A stretch of 64,000 bases of DNA from Actinophytocola sp035634895 (GCF_035634895.1 NZ_DASQCC010000064.1:11014-75013); one strand, 5' to 3'. Numbered from the stretch's first letter, positions 26,663 to 36,219 are shown. Numbers and translations: made by a program. The notes: generated by a model not told the origin, from the sequence alone.

Positions 26663-28152
26663 GTGGGTTGGTTGGGTGGGGTTGGGGGTGTCATGGGGGT
26701 TGCGGCGGTTTGGGTTGTGGGGAGGATGTTTTTTGTTGCTATGTGGGCTATGTAGCCGTCGGGGCGGATTAGGAGGAGGGTGTCGGTGGTTAGGCCGTAG
26801 AGGCGGGTGAACTCTGGGGAGTTGGTGGCTGCGATGGACTTCAGTGGGGCGCCTGTTGTCGGCCAGAGCAGGCCCGCCAGGGCTGTGGTTGCGCGGTCGC
26901 CGTGGGCGATGGCGGTGAAGTGGGGGCCACGGAAGGCGTCGAACAGGCGGATTTGTTCGCCCTTCGCGTCGACCAGTTCCGCGTTCGGGGCGCGGTCGCC
27001 GACCCGCAGGGTCGAGGTGCTCTCGGCGCCGGCCGGGGCCAGCGGGCCGCCGCGGTAGGTGAGCTTGAGCTGCTGCACCTCCTTGCCCCGCTTGACACTG
27101 GACGGGTCGAGCTTCGCGATGCCCTCGTACTTCTTGGTGGACAGGCCGATCACGCTCGCGGCGATCGGCAGCCGCTCGGCCTCGTAGGTGTCCAGGAGTG
27201 CCGGGTTGGCGCCGGCCAGTACCTGCGCGAGCTTCCACCCCAGGTTGTACCCGTCCTGCATGCCGGTGTTCAGCCCCTGCGCGCCCGCCGGCGTGTGCAC
27301 GTGCCCGGCGTCGCCCGCGAGAAAAGCGCGGCCGCGGCGGAACGCCTCGGCCAGCCGGATGTTGGGCCGGAACAACGACTTCCACCGGATGTCGTGCACC
27401 CTGACGTCGTACCTGGCGAGGCGCCGGTTGATCTCGTCCTCGTCGGCGGGCGGCTCCTCGTCTAGCTTCAGCTGGAACATCCACTGGAACAGGTCGCCGC
27501 CGGGCAGCGGGCACGCGCCGGCCTTGATCCTGGCCCACACATGCCACCGGTCACGGGACAGCCCGGTGGTCCGGGCGTCGAAGAGCAGCACGCGTTCCAG
27601 CTCGTCGGTCGACCCGAGGAACCCGATGCCGAGCTGGTGGCGGACCGTGCTCGACCCGCCGTCGGCGCCGACGAGGTACCGGGCCGTGATCCGCTCGCCG
27701 CTCGCCAGTGTCGCCGTGACCGTCTCGTCGTCCTGGGTCAGCCCGACCAGCTCCGCGCCGAACTCCACGCTGTGGCCCAGGCTCGCCAGCCGGGCGTGCA
27801 GCGCGCGGTCGGTGCGGAACTGCGGGACCAGCCAGGTGTTGGGGTACGGGACGTCCGTGGTCGCCTCGTGGTGGGGGAACATCCGCCATGGCACGACCCA
27901 CCGGCCCATGTGCACGCCGAGCTTCGGGTACTCGCTGCCGCCCGCCAGGACATCGTCGACCGCGCCGAGGTCGTCGAGGACCTCCAGCGTGCGTGGCTGC
28001 ACACCCTTCGCGCGTGAACCGTCGAAGGCGTGCGGATCCTTGTCGATGACGCGAATGCCGACACCGCGGCGGGCGAGGTCGATCGCCAGCGTGCTTCCGG
28101 TCGGTCCGGCGCCGACGATGAGCACATCGACCGTTTTGTCGGCATGAGCCAC
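26638..28152 (-). CDS. FAD-dependent aromatic-ring monooxygenase (PheA/TfdB, MhpA type)
   Basis: Flavoprotein hydroxylase of about 504 residues using NAD(P)H and O2. GxGxxG motif VLIVGAGPTGSTLA at the N-terminus, DG motif VGADGGSSTVR, and GD motif AFLAGDAGHVHTPAGAQGLNTGMQD. The C-terminal third is the thioredoxin-like fold of this group (RVGDRAPNAELVD). GTG at 28152 (VAHADKTVDVLIVGAG, preceded by GGGGG) is preferred to 28185. The final nine residues (PTRESRAQT) come from the intergenic 22-bp repeat and look foreign to the protein. Lies 74 bases beyond the asparagine synthetase stop, same strand. Polyketide or phenol hydroxylation are both possible. Confidence 0.88.
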   Translation of the reverse strand: MAHADKTVDVLIVGAGPTGSTLAIDLARRGVGIRVIDKDPHAFDGSRAKGVQPRTLEVLDDLGAVDDVLAGGSEYPKLGVHMGRWVVPWRMFPHHEATTDVPYPNTWLVPQFRTDRALHARLASLGHSVEFGAELVGLTQDDETVTATLASGERITARYLVGADGGSSTVRHQLGIGFLGSTDELERVLLFDARTTGLSRDRWHVWARIKAGACPLPGGDLFQWMFQLKLDEEPPADEDEINRRLARYDVRVHDIRWKSLFRPNIRLAEAFRRGRAFLAGDAGHVHTPAGAQGLNTGMQDGYNLGWKLAQVLAGANPALLDTYEAERLPIAASVIGLSTKKYEGIAKLDPSSVKRGKEVQQLKLTYRGGPLAPAGAESTSTLRVGDRAPNAELVDAKGEQIRLFDAFRGPHFTAIAHGDRATTALAGLLWPTTGAPLKSIAATNSPEFTRLYGLTTDTLLLIRPDGYIAHIATKNILPTTQTAATPMTPPTPPNQPTRESRAQT

Positions 28153-28226
28153 CGCGAACCCCCACTGAGCACGATCAGGACGCACGAACAGCGCCAGATC
28201 GTACTCGGCGGGGGCTCACCACGTCA

Positions 28227-30050
28227 CTACGACAACTTGAGTACCGGCTTGTACATGTCCAGCCACAGCGCGATGTCCAGCATGCGCTCCAACCCGGACC
28301 GGACGGGCTGGTCGATCCGCTCGGCCCGCGCCGCCTCGCGTACCCAGTTCCGGTCCGCGATGTCGAACACCTGATGGTCGGTCGACAGGTACTCGCGGAC
28401 GTTCCGCTGCAGCCGCCGCGCGTACTCGGGATCCTGCGTGGACGGGTACGGCGACTTGACCCGGTCCACCACGGACCGCGGCAGCACGTCGGCCGTCGCC
28501 GCCCGCAGGAGGGACTTCTCCCTGCCGTCGAAGGACTTCATCGACCACGGGGTGCCGTAGACGTACTCGACGAGCCGGTGGTCGCAGAAGGGCACCCGCA
28601 CCTCGAGCCCGACGGCCATGGAGGCGCGGTCCTTGCGGTCCAACAGGATCCGCACGAAATGGGTGAGGTGCAGGTAGCAGATCTCCCGCATCCGCGACTC
28701 CAGCGCCGACTCGCCCGGCAGAGCCTCCACTTTGGACAGTGAGGTGCGGTACGCGTCGCGGACGTACTCGTCGAGCCGCAGGTTCTCGACCAGCGCGGGG
28801 TTCAGGATCTGCCCCCGCGCGCCGCGCTGCCGCGCGAGCAGCGCGAGCCACGGGAAGGTCGCGGCCCTGCGGGCTTCCGGGTCGAAGAACTGGCGGTACC
28901 CGCCGAACACCTCGTCGGCGGACTCGCCGGACAGCGCGACCGTCGAGTGGCCGCGGATCGCCGTGAACAGCAGCAGGAGCGACGTGTCCATGTCACCCAT
29001 GCCGTTGGGCAGGTCGCGGGCGCGGATGACCTGACGACGCACCGCCGGGTCGGCGAGCTGTTCGGCGCTCAGCACGATGTCCTCATGCTCGGTGCCGGCC
29101 AGCTCGGCGACGTCGTGCACGTACGGAGTGTCCGGAGTGGACCGCATCTCGTCCGGCACGAAGTTCTCGGTCTGCCCGACGAAGTCGACGGCGAAGCTGC
29201 GGACCCGCTCGTCGAGCTGCCGGGCCGCGAGGGACGTCAACGCCGAGGAGTCGAGGCCGCCGGAGAGCAGGACGCAGCGCGGCACGTCCGCGACGAGCTG
29301 GCGGCGCACGATGTCGTCGAGCAGCTCCCGGACGCGGGCGACGGTCGTGTCGCGGTCGTCGGTGTGCTCACGGGTCCGCAGTGCCCAGTACCGCCTGGTG
29401 TGTGAGCCCGTGCGGTCGACGGTGACGATCGTGCCCGGCTCGACCTCACGCATGCCGTCCCACACCGCGTGTCCGGGGGTCTTGACGAACGCGAACAGCT
29501 CGCGGATGCCGTCGAGCGTGACGGTCGGCTCGACACCCGGGTTGGCGAGGATCGCCTTGGGCTCGGAGCCGAAGAGGACGCCGTCGGCGGTCTCGTGGAA
29601 GTAGAAGGGCTTGATGCCCATGCGGTCGCGGACCATGACGAGCTTCTCGTGCCGGCCGTCCCAGATCGCGAACGCGTACATGCCGTTGAGCCGGTCGGCG
29701 AGCGCGAGGTCCCATTCGAGGTAGGCGTGCAGGACGACCTCGGTGTCGGAGGAGGTCGTGAACCGGTGGCCCCGCCCGGCCAGCTCCTCGCGCAGCTCGG
29801 TGAAGTTGTAGGTCTCCCCGGAGTACACCATCGCGACCGGGCCTTCCGGTGTGTCCACCCGCATCGGCTGGCGCCCACCGGGCAGGTCGATGACGGCGAG
29901 CCGCCGGTGCCCCAGCGCGGCGTGCTCGGTGGTGAACGTGCCCCGGTCGTCCGGTCCCCGGCACGCCATGGTCTCGGTCATCGCGTCGAGCGTGGCCTGT
30001 TCCCCCCGCAGGTCGTGCTGGAAGGCGACCCAGCCGGTGATCCCGCACAT
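28227..30050 (-). CDS. asnB: Asparagine synthetase (glutamine-hydrolysing)
   Basis: Cytoplasmic enzyme of 607 residues making asparagine from aspartate, glutamine and ATP. The start MCGITGWVAF leaves Cys2 as the N-terminal nucleophile of the glutaminase domain, which fixes the start at about 30050; AGGAGG lies just upstream. The glutaminase domain shows RGPDDRGTF, GHRRLAVIDLPGGRQPM and YNFTELREEL. The synthetase domain has the PP-loop LLSGGLDSSALTS and ESADEVFGGYRQF. Length and motifs are complete. Such AsnB copies also act in peptidoglycan or secondary-product amidation; no pathway context is visible. Confidence 0.93.
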   Translation of the reverse strand: MCGITGWVAFQHDLRGEQATLDAMTETMACRGPDDRGTFTTEHAALGHRRLAVIDLPGGRQPMRVDTPEGPVAMVYSGETYNFTELREELAGRGHRFTTSSDTEVVLHAYLEWDLALADRLNGMYAFAIWDGRHEKLVMVRDRMGIKPFYFHETADGVLFGSEPKAILANPGVEPTVTLDGIRELFAFVKTPGHAVWDGMREVEPGTIVTVDRTGSHTRRYWALRTREHTDDRDTTVARVRELLDDIVRRQLVADVPRCVLLSGGLDSSALTSLAARQLDERVRSFAVDFVGQTENFVPDEMRSTPDTPYVHDVAELAGTEHEDIVLSAEQLADPAVRRQVIRARDLPNGMGDMDTSLLLLFTAIRGHSTVALSGESADEVFGGYRQFFDPEARRAATFPWLALLARQRGARGQILNPALVENLRLDEYVRDAYRTSLSKVEALPGESALESRMREICYLHLTHFVRILLDRKDRASMAVGLEVRVPFCDHRLVEYVYGTPWSMKSFDGREKSLLRAATADVLPRSVVDRVKSPYPSTQDPEYARRLQRNVREYLSTDHQVFDIADRNWVREAARAERIDQPVRSGLERMLDIALWLDMYKPVLKLS

Positions 30051-30176
30051 ATTCCCTCCTTGCGTACACGGCAAGTCACTGAACGTGCAGGTCCATTAGA
30101 CACCTATGTAACTCTGGGATGGCGACTGTGTTACACCGAGATGTCGTGAATGCCGGAAACAAGGCGTGTGAGCTGC

Positions 30177-30190
30177 GCCACCTCGGTGGC
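30177..30190 (-). terminator. Short hairpin directly after the LAL regulator stop
   Basis: GCCACC-TC-GGTGGC is a perfect 6-bp stem with a 2-base loop immediately downstream (minus strand) of the stop codon at 30191. No U-run. It may end the long conservon transcript before the asparagine synthetase promoter. The same 140-base spacer also holds TGTAAC ... GTTACA (30107-30135), a possible operator. Confidence 0.4.
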
Positions 30191-32578
30191 TCAGTGGTCG
30201 CGCCCCAACAGCACCCGCTGCACCCACATCGCCAGCTCCGGGCGGCTGTTCACACCGCCCACCTTCTGGTAGATGCGCGTGATGTGCGTGTTGACGGTCC
30301 GCGTCGAGCGCCCGGTCCGCCGCGCGATGTCGTTGGTACGCAACCCTTCCGCGACCATCCGGGCGATCTGTGCCTCCGCGGGCGTCAGGTCGGCCAGCGT
30401 CATCTCCTCGGTCATCTCCTCGGTCCGCGGCAGGGCAGGCGGCCGCGGGCCCTCCAGCGGCCGCATCGCCAGCTCGTACACCTCGGCCGGCCCCATTTCG
30501 CGGCCCCGCCGGTACTCCTCCTCGAAGATCGCCGGGCCTGTCTGGTCCACCACGATCCGCCGGGCTATGTCGGTCTGGTTCCGGAACGGCTTCAGGCCCG
30601 TCGCCTTCGAGCCGACCCGTTCCTGCTGGCGCGTCGACGCCCCGTGCAGCACCGCCGCCCGCCGGCCGCGTGCCGCCCGCGCCAGTGCCCAGCAGATGGC
30701 CGTCGCCGTCCACACCGTGCCCCAGCGGTCGCCGATCTCCACCTGCGTCCGCAGGCCCTCCTGGAAGTACGCCAGCGCCTCCGCCGGATCCTCCTTGAAC
30801 AGCAGTGCCACCACGCCCATGTCCCAGCGGGCCCAGCTGGTCGCGGACGGTGCGTCGGCCGCCAGCGCCTCCGCCAGGACGGCCGAGTTGACCTCCTCGG
30901 CCTCCCGCCGGTCGGTGCCGATCAGGCCAACGGCCAGGCCGAGGATCATGTGCGCCTGGTGGCGGTCGCCGGCCAGGGGCAACCCGGACTCGACCGCGGC
31001 GGTCAGCTTCGCCACCGCGCGGCGGAGCAGGGGGAGCGCGGTCTCCGCGTCGGCGCGCACCAGCAGCGCGTGGGCACCCTCCAGGAAGTCGAGCATCGCG
31101 GGCGGCTCCCCGTCGACCAGCCGCCGGCACGCCGTCAGTGCCGCGGCCGCGCCCTCCTGGTCGCCCTGGCAAAGCACCATCCAGCTGCGCATCGCCGTCG
31201 CCGCCACGCGCAGCGGCGTCGGGTCCGGCGGGCACTCGTCCAGCAGGCGCCGCAACAGGTTCGCGCCTTCGGCAAGCAACCCGCTGAACCACCAGAACCG
31301 CAGCCGCGCCAGGTTCAGCGCGATCTCGAGTGCCGTCCACGGGCTGCCGTGGTCACGCAGCCACGCCATGGCCGCACGCAGGTTGTCCAGCTCACGGCCG
31401 ACGACCGCCAGCCACGCCAGCTCGCGCGACCTGTCCAGCCAGGTGTCCGCCGCCTGCCGCGCCAGCGTCGCGAAGTGCTCGGCGTGCGCCCGCCGCACCT
31501 GGTCCTCCTCGCCGCACTCCCGCAGCTTCCGCACCGCGTACTCGGCGATCGGCGGCAGCATCCCGTACCGGCCGGTGGCCGGATCCACCGTGCAGAGCGC
31601 CTTCTCCGTCAACCCGCCCAGCAGGTCGATGACCTCGGCCGGCGCGATGCCGTTCCCCGCGCACACCGCCTCGGCCTCGGCGAGGTCGAAACCGCCGGCG
31701 AAGCACGCCGTGCGCAGGAACAGCGTGCGCTCGGCGGCCAGGCACAGCTCGAACGAGTCGTCGAGGACCTGGCGCAGCGTCCGCTGGTGCGGCTGCGCCC
31801 GGCGCCGGGTGCCGTGCGTGGTCAGCAGTCCGCCGCCGTCGAGCCGGCGCAGCACCGTGTCCGGGGTCAGGCCCGACCGCAGCCGTGCCGCGATGAACTC
31901 CAGCACCAGCGGCAGGCCGCCCGACCACCGCACCAGCGCGCGGGCCTGTGCCGCCTGGTCCGCCGGGATCCGCATGCCACCGGAGCTCACCAGGTGCTCC
32001 AGCAACGACATCGCCTCGGAGCCGGCCGAGTCGTCCGCGTCGCCGGCCGGGATCGACAGTGGCCGCAACGGGATCAGGCGCTCGACCGGCAATCCCAGCT
32101 CGGCCCGTGAGGTCGCCAGCACCTGCAGGCCCGGCGCGACGTCCAGCAGGATCGCCACCAGGTCCCCGACCGCCGTGCGGATCCGCTCACAGTTGTCCAG
32201 CACCAGCAGAAGCGGCTCGGTGTCGCCGCTGAGGTGTGACACCAGCACCTCGACCGGATCGGACGAGGAGATGTGCGTGACCCCCAGCGCCGACTGCACC
32301 GCCCGCGCGATGCTCTCCAGGTCCGGCGCGTCGTCGTAGTCCCACCCCTCCGGCGGTTCACCGTCCACGTCGACGAGGTACGCGAACGCCGTGCGCCGGC
32401 CCTGACCGGCCACCGCGGACAGCACCTCCACCGCCATGCGGGTCTTGCCGATGCCGGGTGGCCCCTGCAACGTGACCAGCCGCTCGCCGGCCAGCGCGGT
32501 GAGCACCTCCTCGACGGCCTCGGCGCGCCCCACCAGGAGCGACGACATCGTGCTGGCGAGCCGGTAGTTCACCGTCAT
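30191..32578 (-). CDS. LAL-type LuxR family ATPase regulator
   Basis: Regulator of 795 residues. Walker A QGPPGIGKTRMA near residues 38-49, Walker B EPLLLVLDNCER, a middle region of TPR-like helices, and a C-terminal LuxR helix-turn-helix at about 730-790 (LTPAEAQIARMVAEGLRTNDIARRTGRSTRTVNTHITRIYQKVG). The start lies only 12 bases after the FAD oxidase stop, so it is the last gene of the conservon unit. It may control this unit or respond to its signal; that is inference. The ATG at 32578 has no strong ribosome site, consistent with coupling. Confidence 0.9.
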   Translation of the reverse strand: MTVNYRLASTMSSLLVGRAEAVEEVLTALAGERLVTLQGPPGIGKTRMAVEVLSAVAGQGRRTAFAYLVDVDGEPPEGWDYDDAPDLESIARAVQSALGVTHISSSDPVEVLVSHLSGDTEPLLLVLDNCERIRTAVGDLVAILLDVAPGLQVLATSRAELGLPVERLIPLRPLSIPAGDADDSAGSEAMSLLEHLVSSGGMRIPADQAAQARALVRWSGGLPLVLEFIAARLRSGLTPDTVLRRLDGGGLLTTHGTRRRAQPHQRTLRQVLDDSFELCLAAERTLFLRTACFAGGFDLAEAEAVCAGNGIAPAEVIDLLGGLTEKALCTVDPATGRYGMLPPIAEYAVRKLRECGEEDQVRRAHAEHFATLARQAADTWLDRSRELAWLAVVGRELDNLRAAMAWLRDHGSPWTALEIALNLARLRFWWFSGLLAEGANLLRRLLDECPPDPTPLRVAATAMRSWMVLCQGDQEGAAAALTACRRLVDGEPPAMLDFLEGAHALLVRADAETALPLLRRAVAKLTAAVESGLPLAGDRHQAHMILGLAVGLIGTDRREAEEVNSAVLAEALAADAPSATSWARWDMGVVALLFKEDPAEALAYFQEGLRTQVEIGDRWGTVWTATAICWALARAARGRRAAVLHGASTRQQERVGSKATGLKPFRNQTDIARRIVVDQTGPAIFEEEYRRGREMGPAEVYELAMRPLEGPRPPALPRTEEMTEEMTLADLTPAEAQIARMVAEGLRTNDIARRTGRSTRTVNTHITRIYQKVGGVNSRPELAMWVQRVLLGRDH

Positions 32579-32590
32579 GAGCCCGAAAGG

Positions 32591-33985
32591 CTAGCGCCAC
32601 CCGGGACCGTGCTCGTCCGGCCCGTCCGTGAAGTCGATCCCCGGCCCCGGCGTCAGCACCCCCGCGGGATCCCACCGCAGCTTGGCCACCCGCACCGCGG
32701 CCCACGTCTCGCCGTAGTGCTCGGCCCAGTCCGCGGCCGTCCACCGCAGCGAGCCGATCGGGTACACGTACCCGCCCAGTGCCCGCGCTTCCCGCGTCCA
32801 CGTGGCGTTGCGGGCCAGCGCCCGCTCCGGGTAGGTGGCGGCGGGGCCCTCGTCGGCCGAGTCCGTGCTCAGCACGTCGCACAGGTACACCCGCCGCGTG
32901 CCCGCCGGCACGCGCAGCCGCGGCCGGGTGAACCCGTCGGCGTTGTGCGGGAACACCAGCACGAAACCCGTGCCCGGGGCGAAGTCCGCCAGGGTCATCC
33001 GGTCCACCACCGACGTCATGAACGGCGCGGCGTGCTCCTCCGGCACGAACACGTCGAACCACGGCTTGCGCAGCCCGTCCCACGTGCCGTCGGCGCGGAC
33101 GGCGTCGATCATGACGTCGTTGCTCAGCGCGTAGTCCAGGTAGGGCATGTCCAGTTCCTGTCGGGCGGCCGGCTCCGGCACGCCGCCGAACAGGTCGGCG
33201 GGGGCGCCGAACTCGGTCACGAACAGCCGGTAGACCGGACCCGGCAACACCATGCAGTACAGCTCGTCGGCCTGTCCCTTGTCGCACAACAGCTTCATGG
33301 CCGCGAACGCGTCGGCGCCGGAAGCGTAGTCCAGCAGGTGCAGGCGCACCGACGCCGGCACGGAGGCCATCCGGAGGCGGACCCGCGTGATGATCCCGAC
33401 CTGCCCCAGCCCCGCCAGCGCCGCCTCGAACAGGTCCCGTTCGTGCTCCCGGGAGCACCACACCGCCGCACCGCGACCCGTCACGATCTGTAGCTCCCGC
33501 ACCAGATCCACCTGCGCGCCGAGCTTGTACGCCGGCGAGATTCCGCCGACGCTGAGCGTGCCGCCGACGGTCAACCGCAGATATCCCGTCAGCGCGGGGA
33601 AACGGGCGCCGACCGAGTGCGCCTGCGTCACGAGGTCCCGCCACAGCACACCGGCGTCCACGTCCGCGCCGTGCTGGTCGACGTGGTGGATCCGGTCGAG
33701 CCCGCGCATGTCGACCGCCAGGCCGTGCGGGGTGAGCCCCTGGCCGAAGGTCGTGTGCTTCTCGCCCCGCGCGGCCGTCCGGATGCCGTGCGCGGCGCAG
33801 AAGCGGACCATCGCCTCGATGTCGCGGACACTGCCCGGCAGCAGCACCGCCGACGGTTCGCCGAACACCAGGTTGCCCAGGTCGCGGCCGTGCTCGGCGA
33901 GCGCGGCCGGGGTCGCCACCAGCGTCCCGTCCAGCTGGGGAATCAGTTTCTGGAGCAACGGTTCTCCTGTGGGTTCGGTGCTCAC
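32591..33985 (-). CDS. FAD-linked oxidase (BBE/cytokinin dehydrogenase-like)
   Basis: Flavoprotein of 464 residues with a PP-loop-type FAD domain: EPSAVLLPGSVRDIEAMVRFCAAHG, then RGEKHTTFGQGL whose His is a candidate for covalent FAD, and GYLRLTVGGTLSVGGISP. The C-terminal half is a substrate cap, and the terminus GSLRWTAADWAEHYGETWAAVRVAKLRWDPAGVLTPGPGI in pattern matches the cytokinin dehydrogenase-like family. GTG at 33985 overlaps the P450 stop (GTGA), so translation is coupled. No signal peptide is evident. Its physiological substrate is unknown; it may act with the P450. Confidence 0.87.
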   Translation of the reverse strand: MSTEPTGEPLLQKLIPQLDGTLVATPAALAEHGRDLGNLVFGEPSAVLLPGSVRDIEAMVRFCAAHGIRTAARGEKHTTFGQGLTPHGLAVDMRGLDRIHHVDQHGADVDAGVLWRDLVTQAHSVGARFPALTGYLRLTVGGTLSVGGISPAYKLGAQVDLVRELQIVTGRGAAVWCSREHERDLFEAALAGLGQVGIITRVRLRMASVPASVRLHLLDYASGADAFAAMKLLCDKGQADELYCMVLPGPVYRLFVTEFGAPADLFGGVPEPAARQELDMPYLDYALSNDVMIDAVRADGTWDGLRKPWFDVFVPEEHAAPFMTSVVDRMTLADFAPGTGFVLVFPHNADGFTRPRLRVPAGTRRVYLCDVLSTDSADEGPAATYPERALARNATWTREARALGGYVYPIGSLRWTAADWAEHYGETWAAVRVAKLRWDPAGVLTPGPGIDFTDGPDEHGPGWR

Positions 33986-35295
33986 CGGCCGTGCCACCAC
34001 CTGGCGAGCGCGGCCAGCACGCCGGAACGGACCCGCACGGCGGACGACGCACGGGGCTCGCTGTGTCTGGCCGGTGTGGTGGCCGGCGCGCCGGTGATGG
34101 CACGGCCGGTGAGCACCGGGGCGGGTGGGAAGGTCACGGGCAGCGCCCGTATGCCGCGGCTGAACGGGCTGACCCGCCACGGCAGCTGGTCGACCGGGCA
34201 GCCCAGCGTCAGGCCGGGCAGCCGCTCGACCACCCGCTCGATCGCGGTCGAGGCCAGGAGCAACGCCATCTGTGGCACCGGGCAGCCGTGCGCGCCGGTG
34301 CTGAACGCGAGATGCGCCCGGTTGCCGGCACGGTCACCGGCCACCGCCGGGTCGGCGTTGGCCGCGGCGAGGCTGACCACCACCGGCTCGCCGGGTGGCA
34401 AAACCTGTCCGTACAAGGGATACGGCCGTACCGGGTAGCTGATGCAGTAGTTCGACATCGGCGGCCGCCGCCACAGGATCTCGTCGATCGCGGCGTCGAC
34501 GGCGACCGTGCCGCCGGCGAGGCCCTCGGACAGGTCCGGGTTGGTCAGCAGCTCGACCAGCGCGCCGCCGACGAGGTTGGCCGCCGGCTCCGACCCGGCG
34601 CCCATCAGCACCAGCACGGTCTGCTTCAGCTCGTCCTCGGAAAGGTTGGCGCCGCTCGCCATCAGCGCAGACACCACGTCGTTGCCCGGCGCGGCGCGCT
34701 TGTGGTCGAGGAGGTCCCGCATGGTCTCGTTCAGCCGGCGGTCGGCCTCGACCGGGTCGTCGCCGTCGAACAGGGCCTGCACGCCCAGCATGATCCGCTC
34801 GGCCAGCTCGTCGGTGCAGCCGAACATGCGGGTGAACACGATCATCAGCAACGGCAGGGCGTAGCCCGCCATCAGGTCCGCGCGGCCCTCCGGGGCGACC
34901 CGGTCGATCAGCCGGTCGGCCACCGCGACGACGTCGCGGCGCAGCGCGCCGTGGTTGATCTGCCCCAGCGCCTCGGTGATCGCGCCACGCAGCCGGCGGT
35001 GGTCGTGCCCGTCGGCGAACATGGCGTTCGGCCGGTAGATCATCGTGCCCAGGACAGGACTGTCCCGCGGCGCGCTGTACTGCCACGGCCGCGGGTCCCG
35101 CCGGAACGACACCGGGTCCCGCAGCACCCGCAGCGCCGCGCGGTAGCTGAGCACCAGCGTCGCACGCACCCCTGGCGACAGCTCCACCGGCGCGGCGTCG
35201 CCGAAGGTGACCCGCAGCTCCTCGTAGGTGCGCTCCGGATGCGCGGTGAACTCCGGCCCGAACAGCCGCGTGGCCGGGGCGTACTGCTGTGTCAT
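33982..35295 (-). CDS. Cytochrome P450 of the conservon, CYP157-like, without ExxR
   Basis: Heme protein of 437 residues. The heme-binding loop is FSTGAHGCPVP with Cys338. The I-helix reads VLMGAGSEPAANL (231-241) with Pro237 where most P450s have the oxygen-activating Thr. The K-helix reads DEILWRRPP (271-279): the expected E-x-x-R is absent, Glu272 being followed by I-L-W and then Arg276. Loss of ExxR is the known peculiarity of Streptomyces CYP157 enzymes, which also sit at conservons. The ATG at 35295 has AGGAGG and overlaps the GTPase stop (ATGA). It has a 50-residue C-terminal extension. Confidence 0.89.
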   Translation of the reverse strand: MTQQYAPATRLFGPEFTAHPERTYEELRVTFGDAAPVELSPGVRATLVLSYRAALRVLRDPVSFRRDPRPWQYSAPRDSPVLGTMIYRPNAMFADGHDHRRLRGAITEALGQINHGALRRDVVAVADRLIDRVAPEGRADLMAGYALPLLMIVFTRMFGCTDELAERIMLGVQALFDGDDPVEADRRLNETMRDLLDHKRAAPGNDVVSALMASGANLSEDELKQTVLVLMGAGSEPAANLVGGALVELLTNPDLSEGLAGGTVAVDAAIDEILWRRPPMSNYCISYPVRPYPLYGQVLPPGEPVVVSLAAANADPAVAGDRAGNRAHLAFSTGAHGCPVPQMALLLASTAIERVVERLPGLTLGCPVDQLPWRVSPFSRGIRALPVTFPPAPVLTGRAITGAPATTPARHSEPRASSAVRVRSGVLAALARWWHGR

Positions 35296-35879
35296 GAAGC
35301 CTCCTGCCTGGCGACCAGGAGGTACTCGACCAGCGCGATCAACGCACGCAGGACCGAGCCGTGGTCGCGGGCGTCGCAACGCACCAGCGGTGTCGTCGGG
35401 TCCAGGTCGAACGCCTGGCGGTACTCGTGGTCGGGATGGTGTGGCGCGTCGTCGAACTGGTTGACCGCCACCGCGTACCGCAGCCCCATCTCCTCCAGCC
35501 GCGTCATGGCGGTGAAGGAGTCCTGCACCCGCCGCGGGTCGGCCAGCACGAGCGCGCCCAGCGCGCCGTGCGCGAAGTCGTGCCACAGTGGGACGAACCG
35601 CTCCTGACCCGCCATGCCGAACAGGTACAGCGCGAGCGCGCCGCCCGGCAGCGTGCGGCGGCCGAAGTCGATGGCCACGGTGGTGGTCGACTTTCCCCGC
35701 ATGCCGACGAGATCGTCCACCAGCTCGCCGCGCTGGGTCATGACCTCCTCGGTGCGCAACGGCGGGATCTCCGACACCGTGCCCACCAGCGTGGTCTTGC
35801 CGACCGCGAACGGCCCGGTGACGAGGATCTTCACCGGGTGCACCCCGCCGCTCAGGTAGCGCGGCTCAGACGAGCGCAT
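35292..35879 (-). CDS. cvnD: Conservon small GTP-binding protein (CvnD)
   Basis: MglA/Ras-like GTPase of 195 residues. P-loop VTGPFAVGKTT (residues 20-30), switch region MRGKSTTTVAIDFGRR with the effector Thr, G3 region LFGMAGQERFVPLW in which the usual Asp-x-x-Gly is altered to GMAG, and G4 VNQFDD. In conservons it is thought to bind the DUF742 and roadblock proteins at a membrane-linked sensor complex resembling a eukaryotic G-protein system. Its start overlaps the cvnC stop by 14 bases and its stop overlaps the P450 start. Confidence 0.92.
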   Translation of the reverse strand: MRSSEPRYLSGGVHPVKILVTGPFAVGKTTLVGTVSEIPPLRTEEVMTQRGELVDDLVGMRGKSTTTVAIDFGRRTLPGGALALYLFGMAGQERFVPLWHDFAHGALGALVLADPRRVQDSFTAMTRLEEMGLRYAVAVNQFDDAPHHPDHEYRQAFDLDPTTPLVRCDARDHGSVLRALIALVEYLLVARQEAS

Positions 35880-36219
35880 TCAGGCCCTCCAGGACTTGGC
35901 GGAGCAGGTCGACGTTGACCCCGCGGTCCGGGGGCCTTTCGGGACCGGTCAGCAGGTGCCCGCTCACGACCAGGTCGGCCACCAACACCTTGACGACACT
36001 GGACGGCAGCGCGAGATGGGCGGCGATCTCGGCGATGGACAGCCACCCGCCGGCGCACAGCCGCATCAGGGCACGCTGCTCCGGCGAGTGCGAGTGCTGG
36101 TTCTGCTCGGTGCCGACGGTGACCAGCGTGACGTGGTCCAGCGTGCCCAGCACGGGCGCGGCGCGCCCACCGGTGATCACGTGGGAACGCACCAGCGCCG
36201 GCCGCCGCCGGGCGGTCAC
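35866..36219 (-). CDS. cvnC: Conservon DUF742 protein (CvnC)
   Basis: Protein of 117 residues with the DUF742 pattern: VRSHVITGGR at the start, an E-Q-x-x-L helix (SPEQRALMRLCAGGWLSIAEIAAHLALPSSVVKVLVADLVVSGHL) that is a degenerate winged helix, and a short C-terminal helix ending LEGLNALV. GTG at 36219 (VTARRRPALVRSH) overlaps the roadblock stop as GTGA. Known role of the family: partner of the CvnD GTPase in the signalling complex. Confidence 0.9.
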   Translation of the reverse strand: MTARRRPALVRSHVITGGRAAPVLGTLDHVTLVTVGTEQNQHSHSPEQRALMRLCAGGWLSIAEIAAHLALPSSVVKVLVADLVVSGHLLTGPERPPDRGVNVDLLRQVLEGLNALV

